Source: Prevotella melaninogenica ATCC 25845 (lineage in GTDB: Bacteria; Bacteroidota; Bacteroidia; Bacteroidales; Bacteroidaceae). Taken from it: 64,000 nucleotides of DNA. The translations under genes were made by a program, and so were the position numbers. Shown here in pieces: positions 45,766 to 53,461 of the stretch. The notes beneath the pieces are model-generated. The model was not told the DNA's origin. It did not search any database and saw nothing but the letters and a program-made list of their open reading frames with translations. The stretch spans positions 310,001 to 374,000 of the forward strand of contig NC_014371.1 in assembly GCF_000144405.1 (NCBI RefSeq), given 5' to 3'. Every line of letters starts with the position of its first letter. Position 1 is the first letter of the stretch.

Positions 45766-46878
45766 GTGAAACATAAATATATCATCATATTGTTACTTCT
45801 CCTTCCTTCGTATCTCTTTGCACAAAACATAGAGATAGGTACTTGTACAACAACGGATGGAGGAACTTATCATGGACAGATGTTCCGTGGTAAACCAAAT
45901 GGTAAAGGAAAAACAACTTATAAGAAAGGTAATGTCTATGAAGGCGATTATATGAAAGGTTTACGCCATGGACAAGGAACCTATAAGTTTGCAGATGGTG
46001 AGAAGTATGTAGGTCAGTGGTTCCAAGATCAGCAACATGGGCAAGGTGTTTACTACTTTGCCAATGGTAATCGTTATGATGGTTTATGGTACAAGGACTA
46101 TCAGCAGGGACAGGGAACAATGTATTATTACAATGGTGATAAGTATATTGGCAACTGGGACCATGACAAAAGAAGTGGTGAAGGAAAGTATATTTTTGCC
46201 AATGGAGCGTTTTATGAAGGCTCATGGAAGAACGACATGAAGAACGGACATGGTAGTTTCAAATGGCCTGACCGCTCATCGTTTACAGGAAATTGGGTGA
46301 ATAACCTAAAAGAAGGTAAAGGAATTTATATTTATGCTGATGGTGATGAATATAATGGAGAGTGGAAGAATGACCTACAGAATGGTAAGGGAATCTATAA
46401 ATTCAAGGATGGTGAAAGCTATGATGGTGAATATTTAGATGGCGAACGCACAGGACAAGGCATCTTCCGTTATAAGAATGGCGACCAATATTCTGGCCAT
46501 TTCCTTAAAGGACTTAAGTCTGGCTATGGTACAATGTCATGGAATAATGGCGATATCTATGTAGGTTATTGGGAGAAAGACATGCAGAACGGACAGGGTA
46601 AACTGACCAAGAAGAATAAGGATGTGTATGAAGGGCAGTTCCGAAATGGTTTATTAGAAGGACTAATCATCATACACTATGCTGATGGCAGTAAGTTCCG
46701 TGGCAGCTACCACAATGGCAAAAGAAATGGAACAGCTGTTGAGGAGTCTGCAGATGGCGTACGTTTTGAAGGTAACTATCGTGATGACCACCGTGATGGA
46801 AAGTTCATTGAGCGTGATAAGAATGGTAAAGTAACTGCCAGCGGTTATTATGAAAGAGGAAAACGCTATACGAATTAG
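45766..46878 (+). CDS. Exported MORN-repeat protein
   Basis: A 370-residue protein from a GTG start. A Sec signal (YIIILLLLLPSYLFAQ) is followed by about 14 consecutive MORN repeats of roughly 23 residues (pattern YxGxWxxxxxxGxGxxxxxxG; for example YVGQWFQDQQHGQGVYYFANG). MORN arrays form extended beta-hairpin sheets and mediate membrane or protein contact; in bacteria they are poorly studied. The product should be periplasmic or surface-located. The glgB gene follows after 40 bases, but a shared role is not evident. Confidence 0.87.
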   Translation: MKHKYIIILLLLLPSYLFAQNIEIGTCTTTDGGTYHGQMFRGKPNGKGKTTYKKGNVYEGDYMKGLRHGQGTYKFADGEKYVGQWFQDQQHGQGVYYFANGNRYDGLWYKDYQQGQGTMYYYNGDKYIGNWDHDKRSGEGKYIFANGAFYEGSWKNDMKNGHGSFKWPDRSSFTGNWVNNLKEGKGIYIYADGDEYNGEWKNDLQNGKGIYKFKDGESYDGEYLDGERTGQGIFRYKNGDQYSGHFLKGLKSGYGTMSWNNGDIYVGYWEKDMQNGQGKLTKKNKDVYEGQFRNGLLEGLIIIHYADGSKFRGSYHNGKRNGTAVEESADGVRFEGNYRDDHRDGKFIERDKNGKVTASGYYERGKRYTN

Positions 46879-46918
46879 TCTTTACAAAATATAACAAATA
46901 ACATAAAGCTTATCTACC

Positions 46919-49003
46919 ATGGTTACAAAGAAGACCACAACAAAGAAGGCTCCAGTCAAAAAGACTTCTGCTAAAACGACAAAAGTGAAGGAGCCGTCTC
47001 ACATAGGACTCGTTAAGAATGATGCCTATTTGGCTCCTTATGAGGATGCAATTCGTGGACGTCACGAGCATGCTCTTTGGAAGATGAATCAGCTTACTCA
47101 GAATGGTAAGTTGACACTCTCGGATTTTGCAAATGGCCATAACTACTATGGTTTGCATCGGACAGCTGACGGATGGGTATTTCGTGAATGGGCTCCTAAC
47201 GCTACTGAGATTTATCTTGTTGGTGATTTCAATGGTTGGAATGAGCAAGAAGCCTATCAATGTCACAGGATTGAAGGTACTGGTAACTGGGAACTTACGC
47301 TCCCACATGATGCTATGCAGCATGGTCAGTACTACAAGATGCGTGTACATTGGGAAGGTGGAGAAGGTGAGCGCATCCCTGCTTGGACACAACGTGTTGT
47401 TCAAGATGAAGCAAGCAAAATCTTCTCTGCACAGGTATGGGCACCTGCTGAGCCATATGTTTGGAAGAAAAAGACCTTTAAGCCACAGACCTCTCCACTC
47501 CTGATTTATGAGTGCCACATTGGTATGGCACAGGATGAGGAGAAGGTTGGAACATATAATGAGTTCCGTGAGAAGGTATTACCACGTATAATTAAGGACG
47601 GATATAACGCCATTCAGATTATGGCTATTCAGGAACATCCTTATTATGGTAGCTTTGGTTATCACGTTAGCTCTTTCTTTGCAGCCAGTTCACGCTTCGG
47701 AACGCCTGAAGAGTTGAAGGCACTCATTGATGAAGCGCATAAGAATGGCATTGCTGTTATCATGGATATCGTCCACTCTCATGCTGTTAAGAACGAGGTG
47801 GAAGGCTTGGGCAACTTAGCTGGTGATCCTAATCAATACTTCTATCCGGGTGAGCGTCATGAGCATCCAGCATGGGATTCGCTATGTTTCGACTATGGTA
47901 AAGACGAGGTTCTCCACTTCCTTTTGTCTAACTGTAAATACTGGTTAGAGGAATATCACTTTGATGGTTTCCGCTTTGATGGTGTGACTTCAATGCTTTA
48001 TTACAGTCATGGATTAGGTGAAGCATTCTGCAACTATGCTGATTATTTCAATGGTCATCAGGATGATAACGCTATCTGTTATTTGACACTTGCCAACTGT
48101 CTTATCCATGAGGTAAACAAGAATGCAGTAACGATTGCAGAGGAAGTGTCGGGTATGCCAGGTTTAGCAGCTAAGTTTAAAGATGGTGGATACGGCTTTG
48201 ATTATCGTATGGCAATGAATATTCCAGACTACTGGATAAAGACTATCAAGGAATTACCAGACGAGGCTTGGAAGCCATCTTCTATCTTCTGGGAGATAAA
48301 GAATCGACGTTCTGATGAGAAAACTATTTCTTATTGCGAATCACACGACCAAGCGTTGGTGGGCGATAAGACTATTATCTTCCGGTTAGTAGATGCAGAT
48401 ATGTATTGGCATTTCCGTAAGGGAGACGAAACAGAGATGACTCATCGTGGCATTGCACTGCATAAGATGATTCGTCTTGCCACTATTGCTGCTATTAATG
48501 GTGGCTATCTGAACTTCATGGGTAATGAGTTTGGTCATCCAGAGTGGATTGATTTTCCACGTGAAGGAAATGGATGGAGCCATAAGTATGCCCGTCGACA
48601 GTGGAACTTGGTTGATAATGAGGAATTATGCTATCACTTGCTTGGCGACTTCGACCGTAAGATGTTGGAGGTAATTACAAGTGAGAAGAAGTTTAATGAG
48701 ACTCCTATCCAAGAGATTTGGCACAATGATGGCGACCAGATATTGGCATTTAGTAGGGGAGAGTTAGTCTTTGTATTTAACTTCTCACCATCACATTCTT
48801 ATTCTGATTATGGTTTCTTGGTGCCAGAGGGATCTTATAATGTAGTATTAAACACAGATGCCAGAGAGTTTGGTGGCTTTGGCTTTGCTGATGATACAGT
48901 AGAGCATTTCACAAATAGCGACCCTCTTTATGAGAAAGATCATAAAGGCTGGCTCAAACTTTATATACCAGCTCGTAGTGCTGTAGTATTGAGAAAGAAA
49001 TAA
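46919..49003 (+). CDS. glgB: 1,4-alpha-glucan branching enzyme with Lys-rich tail
   Basis: A 694-residue GH13 enzyme of the eukaryote-like GBE subfamily. A CBM48 domain (WVFREWAPNATEIYLVGDF) precedes the catalytic barrel with IQIMAIQEHPYYGSFGYHV, the nucleophile Asp in FDGFRFDGVTSML, the acid Glu in VTIAEEVSGMPG and SHDQALVG. It transfers alpha-1,4 chains to alpha-1,6 branches in glycogen. Unusually, the first ~25 residues are a basic Lys/Thr/Ala tail (TTTKKAPVKKTSAKTTK). The next gene starts 4 bases after its stop. Confidence 0.94.
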   Translation: MVTKKTTTKKAPVKKTSAKTTKVKEPSHIGLVKNDAYLAPYEDAIRGRHEHALWKMNQLTQNGKLTLSDFANGHNYYGLHRTADGWVFREWAPNATEIYLVGDFNGWNEQEAYQCHRIEGTGNWELTLPHDAMQHGQYYKMRVHWEGGEGERIPAWTQRVVQDEASKIFSAQVWAPAEPYVWKKKTFKPQTSPLLIYECHIGMAQDEEKVGTYNEFREKVLPRIIKDGYNAIQIMAIQEHPYYGSFGYHVSSFFAASSRFGTPEELKALIDEAHKNGIAVIMDIVHSHAVKNEVEGLGNLAGDPNQYFYPGERHEHPAWDSLCFDYGKDEVLHFLLSNCKYWLEEYHFDGFRFDGVTSMLYYSHGLGEAFCNYADYFNGHQDDNAICYLTLANCLIHEVNKNAVTIAEEVSGMPGLAAKFKDGGYGFDYRMAMNIPDYWIKTIKELPDEAWKPSSIFWEIKNRRSDEKTISYCESHDQALVGDKTIIFRLVDADMYWHFRKGDETEMTHRGIALHKMIRLATIAAINGGYLNFMGNEFGHPEWIDFPREGNGWSHKYARRQWNLVDNEELCYHLLGDFDRKMLEVITSEKKFNETPIQEIWHNDGDQILAFSRGELVFVFNFSPSHSYSDYGFLVPEGSYNVVLNTDAREFGGFGFADDTVEHFTNSDPLYEKDHKGWLKLYIPARSAVVLRKK

Positions 49004-49007
49004 ATTC

Positions 49008-49964
49008 ATGATGGAAAGTAAGTTTATGCGTGCTATTTGCGCAGTACTATTTTGCTCATTCACATTCTGTTATCTGTTTTTCTATCAAGCAGATGTGATG
49101 ACCGTAGTACAGCACTTGGCTTCAGGAAGGCAAACCTTCTATGATCCAATGTTGGGTGCAGTGCTGATAACATTTACTTTAAAGTTACTCCAAATGGGTG
49201 TAAGCTCATTGTTTAAGTTGAAGAAGCGTGGCTTTGGCTTGACTTACTTTCCATCTTTTCTTATTCTTACAATCATCTCTGACCTTCGTCCTACAGCCGA
49301 TAGCGTAACGTTTGGCAATTGGTTATGGATAGCTCCTTTACTATTGTTAGTTTACACTTTTGTAATGTTTGCTGTCAAACGCTTTGAACCTTATGAGCCA
49401 GAATCGCGCAGCTATGGTCCGTTTTCACAGATGATTTGGATAAACCTATTGCTTTTTCTTGGCTTTTTCTTGTTTATAGGACTCTTTAGTAATAGTGATA
49501 GGTATTTTCATCAACGTGCTAAAGTTGAAGCTTTGATTGATAAAAAGGATTATGCAGGTGCATTGGATGTAGTACGAACAATGCCGCATACGGATTCTGT
49601 AACATCTATGCTAACCGTCTATGCAGTTGCGCGTAGAGGTCATTTAGCAGACAGTCTTTTCCATTATCCTTTGGAGGGTGGGGCAAGTACATTACGCCCA
49701 GGAAAGGTACATTCGTGGCTACAACCTGATAGTGTACTCTATAAAGTTACCCGTAATTCAGCTAACTATCAGTTGACAGGTTTCTTGTTAGATCGCAATC
49801 TTAATGACTTTGCTCGCTATCTTCCACAGTATTATCCTGCAGATAGCCTTCGTCCACGTTATTATAAAGAAGCTCTCAAGATTCTCTCGCTTAAGAACCG
49901 AGGATTAAGACTTATTGCACCTTATAAAAAAGGTAGCTATGCTTCCTATTATTATGCGAAGTAG
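49008..49964 (+). CDS. Polytopic membrane protein with helical C-terminal domain, unknown
   Basis: A 318-residue protein with about four N-terminal transmembrane helices (for example FMRAICAVLFCSFTFCYLFF, WLWIAPLLLLVYTFVMFAV, NLLLFLGFFLFIGLF) and a soluble C-terminal part (about 165-318) with TPR-like helices (KVEALIDKKDYAGALDVVRT). It was not confidently recognised; it may belong to a Bacteroidota-specific DUF family. It is tightly linked to glgB (4-base gap), implying co-transcription. Confidence 0.75.
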   Translation: MMESKFMRAICAVLFCSFTFCYLFFYQADVMTVVQHLASGRQTFYDPMLGAVLITFTLKLLQMGVSSLFKLKKRGFGLTYFPSFLILTIISDLRPTADSVTFGNWLWIAPLLLLVYTFVMFAVKRFEPYEPESRSYGPFSQMIWINLLLFLGFFLFIGLFSNSDRYFHQRAKVEALIDKKDYAGALDVVRTMPHTDSVTSMLTVYAVARRGHLADSLFHYPLEGGASTLRPGKVHSWLQPDSVLYKVTRNSANYQLTGFLLDRNLNDFARYLPQYYPADSLRPRYYKEALKILSLKNRGLRLIAPYKKGSYASYYYAK

Positions 49965-50108
49965 CATTCTTCTTTATACAATAAATTTAGGTTAGAAATA
50001 TCTTTACAAATATCGTAAAATATTCTTTTAAAAATCGAATAAAACACTATTTCTCGGGATTGTTGTAACTTGCAGCGTATCAGTATGTTGTAAAGATGCT
50101 TGCGAAGC

Positions 50109-50203
50109 GGTGCTTAATTGGACTTCAAAAGGGCGTTAATATGACCTCAAAAGGGCATCTTTTGCAAGCCAAGAGGGCGTCTTTTCGAGTCCAATTAAGC
50201 ATC
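50109..50203. repeat. Family A 22-bp array, copy A4 (95 bp)
   Basis: Units start at 50109, 50131, 50153 and 50175, with closing heptamer AAGCATC at 50197-50203. Unit starts are GGTGCTT, GGGCGTT, GGGCATC and GGGCGTC. The first unit begins GGTGCTTAATTGGACT and the array ends AGTCCAATTAAGCATC, so 16 terminal bases are inverted with one mismatch. Confidence 0.9.
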
Positions 50204-50482
50204 AATAAAAATCTACGAAAGAAAAAATCCTTACATAATCGCCAATTTGTTGACTTGCTTTTAGCTCCAATAGCCTTTAAAATCTTAAATAGGGTGTTGT
50301 TTGTTTTTGTAACGACGGTTCAATAGAATGTGTACGTTATAAATATATATAGGTGGTTTTAGGATTATAATAGATGTTAGTATGTAATTCGTCTAATACG
50401 GAAACGTGATTATTGTGACCTTAATAATTAGTTGTGATAAAATAGTCTATTTATGTAATGGGCTGTTTGTATTATTTTCAAT

Positions 50483-50568
50483 AATACCTAAATATGGTGA
50501 AAAACCTGAATAAAAGGGTGAGTGTTGTGGTGTGACTTAGGTACATAATTTCAATATATTTAGGTATT
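50483..50568. promoter_or_regulatory. Candidate operator pair
   Basis: A perfect 13-bp inverted repeat: AATACCTAAATAT at 50483-50495 and ATATTTAGGTATT at 50556-50568. The second arm overlaps the -33 TTG of the downstream operon. An extra TTAGGTA lies at 50537-50543. The pattern suggests a regulator that can occlude the promoter, possibly with looping. The regulator is unknown. Confidence 0.45.
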
Positions 50569-50597
50569 GTCATTTAATTCAGAAAACTCTACCTTTG
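50567..50597 (+). promoter_or_regulatory. Promoter of the porin-imelysin-cytochrome operon
   Basis: A TTG (50567-50569) and TACCTTTG (50590-50597) have a 20-base spacer, 34 bases before the porin ATG. Confidence 0.75.
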
Positions 50598-50631
50598 TAT
50601 CCAAGTTATAAATATATTAAATAATAACTCA

Positions 50632-51936
50632 ATGATGAAGTTTATATCTGGGGTAACTTTTGCCGTACTCCTTTTTGGTACGACCGCAGTACATGCACAA
50701 GTAAATGCAGCCGATTCTGTTATGACACATGCTAAAGGCAATAAGTTAAGTCTTGGCGGTTATGGTGAAGCTGCTTATTCTCGCAATTTTTACAGTGATA
50801 ATGGTAATCGTTATACGACGCCAGGTCTTTATAAGAAGGACCCAAGCCATGGAAGATTTGATATTCCGCATGCCGTTATCTATCTTGGTTATGATTTTGG
50901 AAAAGGTTGGTCTGTAGGATCAGAGATTGAATTTGAGCATGGTGGCTCTGGTTCTGCTATTGAATATGAGGCAGACGAAGCAATTGAGTTCGAACATGAA
51001 ACAGAGAAAGGTGGAGAAGTTGAACTTGAGCAGTTCTGGCTTCAGAAATCATTCAGTAAAGCATTTAATATTAGAGCAGGTCATATTGTAGTCCCATTTG
51101 GTTTAGTGAATGCACATCATGAGCCATTAAACTTCTTTACAGTATATCGTCCTGAAGGGGAAAACACAATTCTTCCAAGTACATGGCATCAAACAGGTAT
51201 TTCTTTCTGGGGTAAGGCAGGTGATTTTAGTTATGTTGCACAGATGATTGCAGGATTGGATGCTTATCATTTTAGTCGTGCTAACTGGATTCAGAAAGGC
51301 ACATCAAGTCCTTTCGAGTTCGAGGTTGCTAATAAGTATGGTTTCCTTGCACGTGTAGACAATCATACTATTCCTGGTCTTCGTATTGGTGTTAGTGGCT
51401 ATGTTGGCCAGGCTATGCACAACAACGTTCCACATGATAGTGAGAAGGGAGAGAAGAAGAAGATTAAGGGTAATGTCTATCTTGGTAGTTTAGACTTCAC
51501 CTATAATAAGTATAATTGGATTGCACGCGGAAACATTGACTATGGTTATGTAAGCAATGCGCAAGAGATTTCACAGCTTTCATACCCTAATGTACAGTAT
51601 GTTAAGCCTTATGAGTCAGGTAATGGTAAATACTTCGGAAGTCATGCAATGGCAATGATGTTTGAGGTTGGTTATGATATCTTCTCTCAGATTCACAAGT
51701 TGCGTGAAGACAATCAGAAGCTTTATGTCTTTGGACACATCGAGCACTATGACTCTTACATCCATGCTGTAACTAAGCAGTGGACTAATAGAACCGTTCT
51801 TGCAACAGGTATTAACTATTATCCTATCCCACAGATTGCTATTAAGGCAGAATACAACTACCGTAATCTGAAGAAGGGATACAATGATGAGCCAGCAATT
51901 AATATTGGTATAGCTTATCAAGGATTCTTCCTTTAA
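50632..51936 (+). CDS. Outer-membrane porin-like protein
   Basis: A 434-residue protein with a Sec signal (FISGVTFAVLLFGTTAVHAQ) and a beta-barrel pattern: alternating aromatic strands (LGGYGEAAYSRNFY, WSVGSEIEFEHGG, GHIVVPFGLVNAHHEP) and a C-terminal Phe-ending strand (AINIGIAYQGFFL). It resembles phosphate-selective porin O/P-like barrels of Bacteroidota. A Glu/His-rich segment at about 100-130 (EFEHGGSGS, EAIEFEHETEKGGEVELE) would form a metal-attracting patch. It is first in an apparent four-gene operon. Confidence 0.82.
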   Translation: MMKFISGVTFAVLLFGTTAVHAQVNAADSVMTHAKGNKLSLGGYGEAAYSRNFYSDNGNRYTTPGLYKKDPSHGRFDIPHAVIYLGYDFGKGWSVGSEIEFEHGGSGSAIEYEADEAIEFEHETEKGGEVELEQFWLQKSFSKAFNIRAGHIVVPFGLVNAHHEPLNFFTVYRPEGENTILPSTWHQTGISFWGKAGDFSYVAQMIAGLDAYHFSRANWIQKGTSSPFEFEVANKYGFLARVDNHTIPGLRIGVSGYVGQAMHNNVPHDSEKGEKKKIKGNVYLGSLDFTYNKYNWIARGNIDYGYVSNAQEISQLSYPNVQYVKPYESGNGKYFGSHAMAMMFEVGYDIFSQIHKLREDNQKLYVFGHIEHYDSYIHAVTKQWTNRTVLATGINYYPIPQIAIKAEYNYRNLKKGYNDEPAINIGIAYQGFFL

Positions 51937-51983
51937 AAGACAAAGAATAAAGATCGAATAACCATTATTTAAAAAAGATTGTA

Positions 51984-53345
51984 ATGAAAAAAGTAACAAA
52001 ACTTGCTATGTTCCTTCTTGCAGGAACATTAGCTACGGGGTTTGTGTCATGTAGTAGTGATGATGATGAAGTCATTAATACAACAATCCTCACACCAGAA
52101 CAGCAATCAGAGTTAAGTAAGATTGCAAGCGAGAGTAGCGCAAATGCAAATAAGACAGAGATGGGTAAGGTTGTTGCCAACTACATTAATGAAGTTGTTA
52201 AACCTACATATTTAGACTTGGCAGAGAAGTCTGATATTCTTTATAAGGCTTGCCAGAATCTTTATCAGAAGCGCAAAGCAGGTACACTGACTCAGAATGA
52301 CATTGATGCTGCTTGTGAAGCTTTCAAGGCTGCACGTAAGGACTGGGAGCAGAGTGAGTCATTCCTCTATGGTGCTGCATCTGATAATGAGATTGACCCA
52401 CATATCGACTCATGGCCGCTCGACCATGATCAGTTGACAAGAGCATTGAATAATGCAGATGTTATCGCAGGTATTAATGGAGAGAATCCAGCCAAGTATG
52501 TTTATGACAACAATGGAAATTTCGACTCTGTGTTAGGTTTCCATGGCTTGGAGTTTGTACTCTTCCGTAATGGTAAGAACCGTACAGTAGCAGCCTTCAA
52601 TGCTGAGAAAGAGACAGAAGCAGGTCTTACAAGTGTAAGTACAGTGAACGAAGCAGCCTTTGCAGCAGCTGTTGCAGGTGACCTCCGTAACATGACTTAT
52701 CTCTTGGAATATGGTTGGTTAGGTACAACTATCCCAACATCACATTTGAATCAGCTTGCAAATGCTATGTGGGTAGTCAATGGAACACGTCACAGAGGAC
52801 TTTCTGCAAAGTTAATTCCATATCGTGATTATTCACAGTTCGCCACAAAGGAGAATGGTATGTTTGCTTCATGGCATGAGACACTGAACAATATCTTTAT
52901 TGGCGGATGTAGTGGTATTTGTGAGGAGGTCGCTTCACAGAAACTTGGTCAAGCTTATCGTAAGGCTACAGGTACTGGTACTGCAGACGATGCAGCTAAC
53001 TATATTGAGTCACCTTACAGTAAGCGTTCATTCCAAGATTACCAGGATAACATCTATTCTATCAAGAATTCACTCTATGGAGTTCGTGGTACAGAGAACA
53101 TCTCTACTCCAACTCAGTACTCTATTATGAACTTTTTGAAGAACAACAACTATCCTAAGTACAATGAGTTGAACAGCGCTCTTAACGAAGCAATTGCAGC
53201 CTTGGAGACAGCTAAGAAGAGTGGTATTGCATTCATTGACCAACCAGGTAATCCACAGGTTAAGACTTGCATTGATAAGGTTGATGCTTTGAACGAAGCT
53301 CTTAATGCTGCTGGTACATGGATTAATCAACAGACAGATAAGTAA
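51984..53345 (+). CDS. Imelysin-family lipoprotein
   Basis: A 453-residue protein of the imelysin/EfeO/IrpA superfamily. It has a lipoprotein signal (LATGFVSC, lipidated Cys23) followed by Ser/Asp residues. The family's GxHxxE motif appears as GFHGLE at 185-190, with Glu/Asp/His-rich surroundings (DPHIDSWPLDHDQ). Imelysin-like proteins are iron-regulated, periplasm-side metal-binding proteins. It lies 47 bases after the porin. A C-terminal helical bundle completes the domain. Confidence 0.9.
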   Translation: MKKVTKLAMFLLAGTLATGFVSCSSDDDEVINTTILTPEQQSELSKIASESSANANKTEMGKVVANYINEVVKPTYLDLAEKSDILYKACQNLYQKRKAGTLTQNDIDAACEAFKAARKDWEQSESFLYGAASDNEIDPHIDSWPLDHDQLTRALNNADVIAGINGENPAKYVYDNNGNFDSVLGFHGLEFVLFRNGKNRTVAAFNAEKETEAGLTSVSTVNEAAFAAAVAGDLRNMTYLLEYGWLGTTIPTSHLNQLANAMWVVNGTRHRGLSAKLIPYRDYSQFATKENGMFASWHETLNNIFIGGCSGICEEVASQKLGQAYRKATGTGTADDAANYIESPYSKRSFQDYQDNIYSIKNSLYGVRGTENISTPTQYSIMNFLKNNNYPKYNELNSALNEAIAALETAKKSGIAFIDQPGNPQVKTCIDKVDALNEALNAAGTWINQQTDK

Positions 53346-53461
53346 TCCAACTCTTGCAAATCTGAAAAGCAAAGATAATATAAAGATAATTTAAAGAACG
53401 TAGCTTTGTCTTCTTTAGGACAAGGCTACATTTCAAACGTACATTTAAACTATAAAACATT

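Larger units (their letters stand above)
49965..50631. other. Intergenic region before the porin-imelysin operon
   Basis: These 667 bases hold family A copy A4 (50109-50203), a 13-bp inverted repeat (50483-50568) and the operon promoter. Nothing else was recognised; the small frame across copy A4 is not supported. Confidence 0.75.

Noticed and set aside
50096..50326. A 76-codon plus-strand frame across family A copy A4
   Set aside because: Most of it is repeat sequence; the other family A copies do not keep an open frame.
50483..50568. A Fur box upstream of the porin operon
   Set aside because: The inverted repeat does not match the GATAATGATAATCATTATC consensus in any register.
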